This document shows, one piece after another, positions 20,123 through 28,633 of a DNA stretch of 64,000 nucleotides; the stretch's first letter is position 1, and each line of letters begins with the position of its first letter. The position numbers and the translations under genes are program-made. Origin of the DNA: Aurantiochytrium sp. KH105 (taxonomy: Eukaryota > Sar > Bigyra > Thraustochytrida > Thraustochytriidae); NCBI GenBank assembly GCA_003116975.1, contig BGKB01000144.1, forward strand, positions 1 to 64,000, read 5' to 3'. Below the pieces are notes generated by a model that worked only from the letters and a program-made list of their open reading frames with translations, did no database searches and was not told where the DNA came from.

Positions 20123-21040
20123 TCACCACCATTTTTCACCATGAATGTTGGAGCTGGATACACCGAGCTCCTGGAGCACAGTCTTCAGGTCAGAAGCAAA
20201 GCCCGGCGGGCCGCAGAGAAAGCACGTTGCGTTCGCGAGGTCATCCGAGCCAAGCATGGACTTCAAAGCGTCTTGTGAGAGCCGTCCGTGTTCCTTGGTA
20301 TTGTGAGAAGTGTAGGAAAAGCTTGCGTTTTCCTTGTCAAACTTGGACAGCTCGTTGTCAAAGATGAATTCCTCCTTGTTCCCAGCCGAGTGAACGAAGT
20401 GGGTTTGCGAAGGAAACGCGCTTGTCAGGTAAAGGTGGCGTGCCATGGCGTAAAGGGGAGTGATTCCAATGCCCCCAGCAAGGAAAATCAGCTTGGAGTC
20501 TGCGTCAAGGTCTTCGGGAAGACACAGACTTCCGCCCACGCGGAAGAGCCACTCGTCGCCCGCTTTGGCCTTGTTGACGGCCACGTCTGTGGGCTCGTGA
20601 TCGCTTTCCTTGATGGCTAGTTCGAGGTACGGCATTTCCGTCGGAGATGTGGTCATGGAGAAGCCGCCGATTTCTTCGCAGCCGGGAATGACGCAGTCGA
20701 CCCATTGCCCAGGACGAAAGGCAAAGCCCCCTACTTTGGGCGCTTTGAGTTGGTCGTCGCCCATCTGGGCAATTACACGTTCCGGCTCGCTCTCGACGAG
20801 GAATCGCAGCGACCGTGTGGTGGGAGACAGCATCTTGGCATCGACCAGGTATCCTCTGGCCACGCTCCCCGTCTCGGGAAGCTCGTGTTTGACGCCGCCT
20901 TCCACCACCTTGCGACCCACGTCTTGGCGAGGCGCCGAGGCGCCGATTCCCCGCGCCTGCGTCCCGCAAACATGCCCGCCTCGGCCTCCCGCGCCGGCGC
21001 GCTGCGCCGCCCTCCGCATCGCCATCGTCGCCGCCCTCAT
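20123..21040 (-). CDS. OXNAD1: OXNAD1-like FAD/NAD-binding oxidoreductase, probable mitochondrial
   Basis: Ferredoxin-reductase-fold flavoprotein that transfers electrons between NAD(P)H and a partner through FAD; the partner is unknown. Product is 305 residues. RPGQWVDCVIPG and GGFSMTTSP form the FAD-binding part, LIFLAGGIGITPL the NAD-binding loop, and CFLCGPPGF the C-terminal CGPP-type motif. MRAATMAMRRAAQRAGAGGRGG at the N-terminus looks like a mitochondrial presequence and fixes the start at 21040. The frame is open for 200 codons further upstream but that part is Arg/Ala composition shadow overlapping the neighbouring gene. No 2Fe-2S domain is attached. Divergent from the DUF924 gene. 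Confidence 0.88.
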   Translation of the reverse strand: MRAATMAMRRAAQRAGAGGRGGHVCGTQARGIGASAPRQDVGRKVVEGGVKHELPETGSVARGYLVDAKMLSPTTRSLRFLVESEPERVIAQMGDDQLKAPKVGGFAFRPGQWVDCVIPGCEEIGGFSMTTSPTEMPYLELAIKESDHEPTDVAVNKAKAGDEWLFRVGGSLCLPEDLDADSKLIFLAGGIGITPLYAMARHLYLTSAFPSQTHFVHSAGNKEEFIFDNELSKFDKENASFSYTSHNTKEHGRLSQDALKSMLGSDDLANATCFLCGPPGFASDLKTVLQELGVSSSNIHGEKWW

Positions 21041-21533
21041 GGTCTCCCTCTCGGCGTCCTCCTCCAAGTCCCTCTCCCCGGCGCTCCTGCGCTCTTCGGG
21101 CGCGTCCCAAAGGTCAACGCTGACGATGATGATATCGCTCTGCCTGCGACCGCGACCTCGGCGCGTCTCTGCTCTGCTCCGCTCTGCTCTGCTCCGCTCT
21201 GCGCTGCTCTGCCGGCCCCGCGCAGGCGCGGTCTGCAGCGGGCGGGCGCGGCCCGGTCTCGCGGGCGCGGCGCGGGCGCGGCGACGATGATGAAGATGAG
21301 GATGAAGAATGAAGATGTCGAGTCGATGAGGCGGAGCCCTGCGGAAAAAGCAGATCCCAAACACGCGCAGCCTCTCCAGGAGACCTCCCTCCCTCGCGCG
21401 CAGACGCAGACGCTCACGCCGCGGCGCTCTCCGCGCGCAGAGACTCGCGAGGCAGGAGCCTCGGCGCGGCGCGGGCGACCGCGAGTGCGGCTGCGAGGGC
21501 GAGCGGGCGATCTCCGGGCGCGCGGCGCGGCGC
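21041..21533. promoter_or_regulatory. shared divergent 5' region (reductase / DUF924 gene)
   Basis: 493 bp between two start codons. It contains a run of GCTCT/GCTCC pentamers (21165-21214) and a GCGCGGGC-rich stretch (21240-21285). A similar pentamer run lies upstream of the RING-CH gene at 62551-62609. Confidence 0.55.
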
Positions 21534-22346
21534 ATGCTCTCCTGCGCCTCGGCGCGGATCGTTGCGGCGGGACTCGCGAGTCGGGCCGGCGCGGCGCAGC
21601 GGCTGCAGCGGCTGCAGCGGCTGCAGACGCAGCAGCGGTGGGCGCGGGCCTCGAGCGGCGGCAGCATGGGCCAGAATCAGAGCAAGGGGGCCCAGGGCGA
21701 GAGCCTGGCGCGGCAGCTGGCCGTGTACGAGTACTGGTTCAAGGCGTTCTCGGAGCATGATCCCCAGGAGGCGCTCGCCAAGTCCGGTCGGCTGTGGTTT
21801 GGCATGGAAGACGGCAAGCCCGTGTCCGCCGAGGAGAAGAAGGCCATCGACAAGGACATCAAGGATAAATTTGGCGAAGATCTGCAAAAGTTCAAGCGCG
21901 GCGAGTACGACGAGTGGCCCGAGACCGCCAAAGGCGTCACCTCGTGCTGCATCCTTGGCGACCAAATGTCGCGCAATATGTTCCGTGGCGAAGCCGAAGC
22001 CTTTACGCAGGATGAAAAGGTCCGCGGCATCGTCAAGGACGCTCTGCAGCACGGAATGGACGTCGATCAGCCCTTTTATGTGCGCACCTTTTGGTACATG
22101 CCGTTTATGCACTCGGAAGATCTCGAGGACCAAAAGCGCGTGCTCGAATTTTACGAAACTCAAGCTGGCTGTCTTCCGGACGGATGGCAAAAGACACAAG
22201 CGACGAACGGTCTGCAGTTTGCCAAGTCTCATCACGATGTGATCGAGCGTTTTGGTCGCTTCCCCCACCGCAACGAAGTCCTCGGTCGCGAATCCACGCC
22301 CGAGGAAATCGAATACCTCAAAACCGCCGACCGCTGGGGACAGTAA
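21534..22346 (+). CDS. DUF924 family protein, probable mitochondrial
   Basis: 270 residues. The first ~45 (MLSCASARIVAAGLASRAGAAQRLQRLQRLQ) form an Arg-rich amphipathic leader. The rest is the bacterial-type DUF924 all-helical (TPR-like) domain: FWF-type start (YEYWFKAF), LGDQMSRNMFRG (bacterial LDQFPRNIFRG), FWYMPFMHSEDLEDQ, FGRFPHRNEVLGRESTPEE, and the terminal ..WGQ. Biochemical role of the family is unknown. A GTAAGT overlaps the stop codon and an AG follows at 22386, but translation past it is low-complexity, so the stop is taken as real. Bacterial homologues suggest an organelle-derived gene. Confidence 0.85.
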   Translation: MLSCASARIVAAGLASRAGAAQRLQRLQRLQTQQRWARASSGGSMGQNQSKGAQGESLARQLAVYEYWFKAFSEHDPQEALAKSGRLWFGMEDGKPVSAEEKKAIDKDIKDKFGEDLQKFKRGEYDEWPETAKGVTSCCILGDQMSRNMFRGEAEAFTQDEKVRGIVKDALQHGMDVDQPFYVRTFWYMPFMHSEDLEDQKRVLEFYETQAGCLPDGWQKTQATNGLQFAKSHHDVIERFGRFPHRNEVLGRESTPEEIEYLKTADRWGQ

Positions 22347-22628
22347 GTTGACCCATGAAATCAAATTTTCCCTTTTGTTTTACCAGAGCCACTATTCTTA
22401 TCTTTAGTGTGGGCCGTGGTCCTTCCCATGAGCCCAATGGACCCAATTTAAAGTTCGATGCGGCTTTCTTTCTTTCTTTCTTTCTTTCCAATTTCTCTTC
22501 CAATTTCTTTCTTCCTAAATAAATTTTAAGCGGTGTCCCAGACATTTATACGAAGAATACGCTCGGTCCCACACATTCCCTCCCCGTCAAGCTTCAAATC
22601 CAGTGACAGCTTGGACGAGCCCAGCATC
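22347..22628. other. 3' flank of DUF924 gene
   Basis: AT-rich with a TTTC microsatellite (22463-22488). No domain; probably 3' UTR. Confidence 0.5.
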
Positions 22629-22817
22629 ATGGAGACAGACAGCGACCAAGAGCAACATGGGCACAGTGCTGAAGGAGATGAGAATCCCCTGCTGCATCAG
22701 GAGAACCACTTTGGCTTCATGGAGTCTGACGCTGCCTCGCCGATGGCTCCGCCGCACATTGAGCAGCACGCGACTGAAAGTGGCCATTACGATACCTTTG
22801 GCACTCACGGCGAGTAA
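22629..22817 (+). CDS. possible small acidic protein (62 aa)
   Basis: An ATG-started frame of 62 residues (METDSDQEQHGHSAEG...). It is rich in Asp, Glu, His and Gln with repeated ME(T/S)D. The frame is open for 32 codons further upstream without an ATG. Composition is unlike the GC-driven shadow frames elsewhere, so it may be real, but there is no family and it sits where two 3' UTRs should meet. It could also be a last exon of an unseen gene. Confidence 0.3.
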   Translation: METDSDQEQHGHSAEGDENPLLHQENHFGFMESDAASPMAPPHIEQHATESGHYDTFGTHGE

Positions 22818-23001
22818 GGGAGCCCAGCAAGCCCCTGAGGAGCAGGTCTTCCCCATGGACCAAACAAACAACGATGAATGACTTGTAAAGAAATAGAATT
22901 TTCAGTCAGTGTTTGGGTGTCTTCTAGTACCTAGTCCACGTTTTCCCAGTTCAACCAGTGCCACGCGGAGGCTTGAGAAAAGAAAAAAAGCTAGCGAGGT
23001 T

Positions 23002-25110
23002 TTAGAATGGAGATTCGCCACTGTACTGCCAGGACTGGTCCCGATCCTGATCCTGGTCAAAGTCGCTGTAGCCGTCAGTGGTCCAGCCAGCTTCCTCCTC
23101 AATTTCGCGCTCCTCTTCGGCAGATGCCAAGCGCGCATACTCGACCGCGACGAAACGGTCCCAGTCGGTGAAGTCAGGATTTTCGTGCTGAGCGCGGATC
23201 CAGTGCGGGTCCCGCTGCTCAAACGCAATAAATTTGGTCATATTGAAGAGGATGTTAAACATCATACCACTGATCTTAATCACGTCGGGCTTGCAAAAGT
23301 CAGCAAGGACAAAAGCGCCCTCGGTGCGTGGGTGCACAAAGTCGTGCGCTTGACACAAAACGTCTGCAAACGAAATGGCCTCGTGCCCGTACGACTGCAA
23401 CCTCGTGAGCTGTTCGTTGTAGAACGCCTTCATTTCCCATGGTCGAATGACACCGTCCCCGTCGAGATCGACGCAGTCAAACCAATATCGAATGCTCGCC
23501 TCGTTACTCTTGTCTTCCTCGGCGAGGAAAAAGTAGACGAAATCCTCGTAGCCCATCCGTCCCTGCGCGTCTCCGCTCATGAATGGATACACGGGCTGCT
23601 CAAAGATGCGGTCCACAATCTTGGGTACAAGCGCGTGACCTCCGTGTCGCATCAGGTCCTCCTTGGACAGCAAAAAGTCATGATCAGTGTCAAGTTCCCA
23701 GAACTTTACGTAGCATACGTAAAAGCCCTCGTAGTTAAAATATTTGAAGACAAGGTTGATGTCTTCTTCTTCGTCTACCTGATGGCAGACATCGAGTAAA
23801 TCGGAATGCCGAAACTCTCGCCTCGAGATGCGTCCGCTGCGCGAGGTGTTGACGCGAAACATGATGCGCGCGGCCACCGTGCGCGCGTACTTTTCTTGAA
23901 ATTCAGGCGTGCTCTCCAAAAATTCAAGACCGGGGTGGTACGCCAAGAGTTCCTCGAGGTGCGGCAAGAGATCTTCGCTGACAATATAGTCCCTGTGCAT
24001 CGGCTTGAGGAGCCGAAAGAAGCGATCATGCTCATCAAAAGGTTCCATTTCCCGAGCCCAGAATTCGAGAAACTGAGACTTGCTAATCACAGCATCATCG
24101 TCGCAACAGTCAACGTTTCCCCCCTGAGGCTCGCGCTTTGTCTCGTCTTCGTTTCCGTCACGTTTGCTCTCGGATGCGTCTTTGCCTTCGTTGTCAGTTT
24201 CAAATCTTTCCTGCTGCGGCTGTGCGGAGCTCACTTCGAGAATTCGTCTGCAGAGGCTCTCATTGAGAAATGTTGGAAAATTGCAAAGTCCTTTGCAAAT
24301 AGAGACAAAGTCGTTCTTGGCAATAGACTCATTCTCTGCGCAGTCGAAATAACGGTCTGCTTCGCTCAGGAGCTCGGCAGAAAGGTCCTTAGGCGACACA
24401 ACAGGACGTGACTGGAGAAGACGCAGTGGCGGAATGTGCTGCGCGTTTGGGGGAAGAGAACTTGATGATGTTTGTTGTTCTGGACTCGCGTCGCTCGTCT
24501 TCGTTTCGCTAGCCGAGGCGTTCGTAAGCGGCGCAAACGCAGAACCGTTGCTCTCCGGAGAAGCTGCGGGCGCTTTGCCAGAGATTACGCGAGGCGCTAG
24601 CTGTGCAAAGCCCGCGCGTGGCGATCGTGCTCTTGGAGAGGCTCGCGGAGAAGACATGGGTGACGACCGTGGAGACGCCGGGGAACGGGGGCTTCTAGGA
24701 GGGGAGAAGGCGCCTGCGCGCGGCCCACCTGCTGCTCCTGCGCGAGGCGAGAGAACTGGAGACGCAAGCGAGCGTACAGCGCTCGCTGGTAGCTCCAGGC
24801 CAGCTTCAAAGTCGTCAACTAATCGCGAAAGGACCCCATGGTGGCCCTCGTGCGAGAGGAACTTGAACATGAGCTCGTCCAGCTTGAGCTGCGTCCCCGG
24901 CACCGTGGATCCGCTCGCAAGACCGGTCGCCAGAGGCGCAAGACCTGCAATCGCATCGTTCTCACGAGCCAAGCCGGCAGCGCTCGGGACACCGGGCTCG
25001 TCGCGCCGTCTGCGACCGGGTTCGGCACCAAGCTTTTTCTGCGCCTGCGCGCCTGTGAAGTGGCGCGTCTCGCTGGTCTCCCGGCGCGGGTCCTCGGACG
25101 AGACCGTCAT
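23002..25110 (-). CDS. PP2A regulatory subunit B'' (PR72/PPP2R3-like)
   Basis: Targets and regulates the PP2A Ser/Thr phosphatase. Product is 702 residues from the ATG at 25110; the open frame continues 28 codons upstream with only a GTG. The N-terminal ~240 residues are a disordered Ser/Pro/Arg region with repeated SPRA/SPRS motifs, likely phosphorylated. The conserved core covers ~270-650: a first EF-hand-like region, SKSQFLEFW, then FFRLLKPMHRDYIVSEDLLPHLEELL, FVYFFLAEEDKSNEASIRYWFDCVDLDGDGVIRPWEMKAFY with a canonical calcium loop (DLDGDGVIRPWE), and FCKPDVIKISGMMFNILFN. These are hallmark B'' blocks. The tail is acidic. Confidence 0.92.
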   Translation of the reverse strand: MTVSSEDPRRETSETRHFTGAQAQKKLGAEPGRRRRDEPGVPSAAGLARENDAIAGLAPLATGLASGSTVPGTQLKLDELMFKFLSHEGHHGVLSRLVDDFEAGLELPASAVRSLASPVLSPRAGAAGGPRAGAFSPPRSPRSPASPRSSPMSSPRASPRARSPRAGFAQLAPRVISGKAPAASPESNGSAFAPLTNASASETKTSDASPEQQTSSSSLPPNAQHIPPLRLLQSRPVVSPKDLSAELLSEADRYFDCAENESIAKNDFVSICKGLCNFPTFLNESLCRRILEVSSAQPQQERFETDNEGKDASESKRDGNEDETKREPQGGNVDCCDDDAVISKSQFLEFWAREMEPFDEHDRFFRLLKPMHRDYIVSEDLLPHLEELLAYHPGLEFLESTPEFQEKYARTVAARIMFRVNTSRSGRISRREFRHSDLLDVCHQVDEEEDINLVFKYFNYEGFYVCYVKFWELDTDHDFLLSKEDLMRHGGHALVPKIVDRIFEQPVYPFMSGDAQGRMGYEDFVYFFLAEEDKSNEASIRYWFDCVDLDGDGVIRPWEMKAFYNEQLTRLQSYGHEAISFADVLCQAHDFVHPRTEGAFVLADFCKPDVIKISGMMFNILFNMTKFIAFEQRDPHWIRAQHENPDFTDWDRFVAVEYARLASAEEEREIEEEAGWTTDGYSDFDQDQDRDQSWQYSGESPF

Positions 25111-26754
25111 CCTCCCCCGCAAAGTCGCTTCTCCGGTCGTGGCGGGCGGCGCAGCGGCGAGAGTAAACGTGTTAGCCTTTACGCGCGCGGGCACGCGCGC
25201 CCCGGTCGCGGCGCCCTGAGGGATGGACGGATGAAATTTGGGCTCTCCTCGTCGGCGTCAAACGGGCTCGTTGGCGATGGATGTCGCTGACCCAGAGACC
25301 GCGCGGACGACGTCGCGCCTCGCCGCGCGCGGCGCGCCGGTAGCGGAGGCCGGCCGGGCGGGGGAGGGTGAGCGCGAGCGCGAGAGCGAGCGCGAGAGCG
25401 AGACCGGGCCTGCTGCGTGGAGGCGGACGGCGCGCGGGCCCGTTCTCGGTTTGAAATCACGCAAAGTGGGACTTTCCACTTGCGAGGCGCGAATTTCGAC
25501 TTGCAGCGCCGCGGTTGGCCCTCTTGCACGCGCCGATAACGCACTTGCGGCCCCGCCCAGCGACCACTGAGGAGCGGCGGAGAGGTAACCGTTGCGAAAC
25601 GCAAATTCAACAGTGAGAGGATCTGGGTGTGCGCGCGGCTGCGTGTGCGCGTGGGGACACCTCGCCAGTGGGCTAGCAGGCCGGCAAGGCACGCCCGCCC
25701 GCCCGCCCGCTCGGATTGGTGGTGCGAGGGGCTGGAATGATAAAGATGGGTCTGGGCGTTGCTGCGTAGGGTTCGGGTTTGGCTGTAGATGATGAATGTG
25801 AGCATCAAGCACCTCTGTGGAAGTCTTGACTACAACCGACGTGGAGTATCGGATTGCTCTAGATGCCAACTTTTGTATGTCTTTGACTTCAAGAATACCT
25901 TTCCTGTCCGAGATGAGCACTCGGTTTTGCAATTCTCTTTTCTTTCTACGAGCTGCAGTCGACGAGACAGGTTATAAAGTGCACCCCACAAGAAAATGTG
26001 CTCGCTGCAAGCGTGACAATCGGAAAAGAACATCGCAATACAATAAATTGTGGATGTCAGATGACGAGCAAATTATCGAGAAAGTGTTGTGCACCAAGAC
26101 TCATGATCAGATCTTAAGCCACCATTAGGGAACTGTGTCTTCGGTTTGATCCACCTACAACCTGCGGCATCCTCATGTCACATGGAGCTTGACGCGCCAC
26201 ATGGAGCTTGACGCGCTACATGAAGCTTGACGCCACACGGTGCTTGACGCGCCACATGAGATAGCCTTATTTCCCACAACTGAGGCCTACTCTCGCAGTC
26301 TTGAAGCAGGTGCTACTGATCATCCTACGAGTAAATTTCCATGGGAGAACGCGGTGGGGTCGGCGAACAAGTCGGGACTGCAGTCTTTCTCGGCGAACTC
26401 TGCGAATGCATGAGCCTTGCAAACATTGCAAATGCGAAAGTCTAGGCCTTCACGCTCGAGGACTTACAAGTCTACTACACCTCTACGTAGGCCCACAGAC
26501 AGTCTAGCAAGCAGCCACACTCTCTGTGAAGAATCGCTGGGCTGGCAGCAGGAAATCAAATCACCTTTACCATTGCCGCCTGTTGGCAAAGGAGGAGGCA
26601 TATCCGTCGCGTTGCGCTGTGTTGCGCCGCGTCGCGTCACGGAAGACGTCTCTCCTCGCGCGTGGCCGGCCCCTCTTCCCTCGCAAACGCACAGAGCCCA
26701 AGCAACGAGCGGGCTACGTAGCTCTTGCCGACGTGCGACAAGTCTCGCGTCATC
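25111..26754. other. 1.6-kb divergent intergenic region
   Basis: Shared 5' side of the PP2A B'' gene and the WD-repeat gene. The left part is GC-rich with GAGCGCGAGAGC repeats (25368-25403); the middle (25790-26150) is AT-richer, with an unsupported 100-codon frame lacking an ATG; a 19-bp tandem repeat lies at 26179-26258. No gene could be supported. Confidence 0.5.
26179..26258. repeat. 19-bp tandem repeat, about four copies
   Basis: Units of CACATGGAGCTTGACGCGC: two exact or nearly so, one TACATGAAGCTTGACGC, one CACACGGTGCTTGACGCGC, then a partial CACATGAG. It lies about 500 bp before the WD-repeat gene. Confidence 0.88.
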
Positions 26755-28317
26755 ATGCCGGGCGACGGCGCTGGTACGAAGCGTGGGCGCGACAAGGACG
26801 GGCAGAGCAAAGACAAGGAGGGCGGAGCCCGACGCAAGGTCACCATCGATCCTGTACTGCGTGGCTATGGCCTTGCACGCACCGAGACGAGCAGCTCAAG
26901 AGACCACTTTTTAGCGTGGAAACGCAACGTCCCGCTCTTGTACGACTCGATCGTGCATCACAGCCTGACGTGGGCAAGCCTCACCTGCGCCTTTGGGGTA
27001 CACGAGATTACCGTCGATGCCGAGGCGCCTATCACTCACATGCCCATGTACTTTTCGAGCCGCACGGACGCCACATATTCGCCAACCACGAACCTGTGGA
27101 GCTCCGGTCAGCCGGGTCTGCTCTTTGTCGGCAACGTCGATCTCAACATTGTCAATACCTCGCGCAGGAAATATCTCGCACGATTCTCGGAGTCAAATCA
27201 GTCGTCGCGAATATCCATCAACAAGCGCATCATTCATCCTGGCGAAGTCAATCGCGTCAGACCTTCGGTGCGCCGCCCGGGCTTCATCGGCACGCACAGC
27301 GACTCCCCCTTTGTTTTCATCTGGGACACAGCAAATCAGCCTGATCGCTCCGGAAAAATGGGTGCAAACGCCGTTGCGGCATCTGCAGCGGCGGCTGTGG
27401 AGGCTGCGCGTGAAGCAGGGGATCGTCCCGTGTCGGATGCCGTCACAGCCGTGTCCAAGACGTCCAAGCTCACGCCTCAGCATGCGAGCATCCCTGAACT
27501 TACGCTTGTGGGCCACAAAGGCAAAGCCGAGTACGCTCTTGACTTTTCTGCTTCCTCGGACCATGTTCTCAGCGGCGGCGCGCAAGCTGATATCTGTCTT
27601 TGGGACCTTGGTGATGCCGAGTCTGCGCTCACGCGTCATGGCAAAGCCAAGCCGCGAAACACCTTTCTGGGACACAAGGGGCCGATCGAGGGCTGCGCTT
27701 TCCAGCCCACCAGTCAAGGTAACGAGTTCGTTTCTGTTGGTGACGATCATCTCGTGGCCTTTTGGGATGCACGAGGTGGAACCACTCCTACGCACCTACT
27801 GCAGGCCCACGCAAACGACGTAAACTGCTGTGCCTGGAACCCACACGACTCAAACTATGTACTCACGGGTAGCACTGATCGTCACATTTGCCTTTTCGAC
27901 ACGCGCAAGCTCGGCGAGGCCAGCGCAGCTCCGGGATCGCCGGGCAACACACCTGGCTGCGTGCGCCGCTTCGAGGCGCATGATAATGCTGTGCTCAACG
28001 TCCGGTGGTCTCCCCATGATCGTCGTTACTTTGCGAGCACCGACGAAAAGAGTTCCTTCGTCATTTGGGACATGGGTGAAGGAGACAAAGTCGCAGAGCA
28101 AGACCCTGAGCCGCTTTTTCGCCATGCCGGACATCGCGCACCTGTTTCGGACTTTGATTGGAGCGCACACGACCCGTGGGCCTTCATGTCTGTTTCTGAC
28201 GACAGCCTCATGGACGTCCCTCAAGGGGGTGGCACGATGCAATTTTGGCGCATTCACGAATTTGTGACACATGGTCGCGATCTTGCATTTCAGACCAAGT
28301 TGCAAGACTTGCTTTGA
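26755..28317 (+). CDS. RBBP4/MSI1-like WD40 histone-binding protein
   Basis: Chromatin chaperone of the RBAP46/48-MSI1 family, a shared subunit of CAF-1, HDAC and Polycomb-type complexes. Product is 520 residues, longer than the usual ~425. The N-terminal helix motif is present (FLAWKRNVPLLYDSIVHHSLTWASLTCAF, family [23 protein letters not shown]). HPGEVNRVRPSVRRPGFIGTHS matches the family HxGEVNRAR block. WD-type blades follow, e.g. LVGHKGKAEYALDFS, FLGHKGPIEGCAFQP, AHANDVNCCAWNP and FEAHDNAVLNVRWSPHD. An Ala-rich insertion of ~60 residues interrupts an early blade. The ATG at 26755 is the first in frame. It is clearly diverged, so a related WD protein of another complex is possible. Confidence 0.85.
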   Translation: MPGDGAGTKRGRDKDGQSKDKEGGARRKVTIDPVLRGYGLARTETSSSRDHFLAWKRNVPLLYDSIVHHSLTWASLTCAFGVHEITVDAEAPITHMPMYFSSRTDATYSPTTNLWSSGQPGLLFVGNVDLNIVNTSRRKYLARFSESNQSSRISINKRIIHPGEVNRVRPSVRRPGFIGTHSDSPFVFIWDTANQPDRSGKMGANAVAASAAAAVEAAREAGDRPVSDAVTAVSKTSKLTPQHASIPELTLVGHKGKAEYALDFSASSDHVLSGGAQADICLWDLGDAESALTRHGKAKPRNTFLGHKGPIEGCAFQPTSQGNEFVSVGDDHLVAFWDARGGTTPTHLLQAHANDVNCCAWNPHDSNYVLTGSTDRHICLFDTRKLGEASAAPGSPGNTPGCVRRFEAHDNAVLNVRWSPHDRRYFASTDEKSSFVIWDMGEGDKVAEQDPEPLFRHAGHRAPVSDFDWSAHDPWAFMSVSDDSLMDVPQGGGTMQFWRIHEFVTHGRDLAFQTKLQDLL

Positions 28318-28633
28318 AATTTTCGCAAATGCACCATTTCCTCTCCTCCAAGATCAAACTGAGAAACAAACAACAATCAGATAGACAACAAAGACAAAGA
28401 GATTTATCAGCTTGGTGCAGTGGTGTTCTGGATAGATGGGTGAATGGATGTCATTCCTTCCCGTTTCAATTTGCTTGACCATTTTTTTTACATCGTATAT
28501 TACACGGGCATTCCTGTCGATCCCTTTGCCCATTCAACATGCAACACTTCAGCCTCTTGGACCCAATAGAATAGAAGTTGTGCAGACTTGAAAGTCAGGT
28601 CTTCAGTTCACGTGCTTTCTTGTTTTGTTTGTT
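28318..28633. other. intergenic, convergent 3' ends
   Basis: 316 bp of AT-rich sequence with no frame of interest; likely 3' UTRs of the WD-repeat and REV1-like genes. Confidence 0.55.

Noticed and set aside
20705-21760. 351-codon plus-strand frame opposite the reductase
   Set aside because: Antisense shadow with Arg/Ala-rich translation and no motif.
22343-22386. Possible 44-bp intron at the end of the DUF924 gene (GTAAGT...CAG)
   Set aside because: Reading on after splicing gives Phe/Ser repeats from a TTTC microsatellite; the family normally ends at this point.
25817-26128. 103-codon frame in the gap before the MSI1-like gene
   Set aside because: No ATG start, no domain, no codon bias like neighbours.
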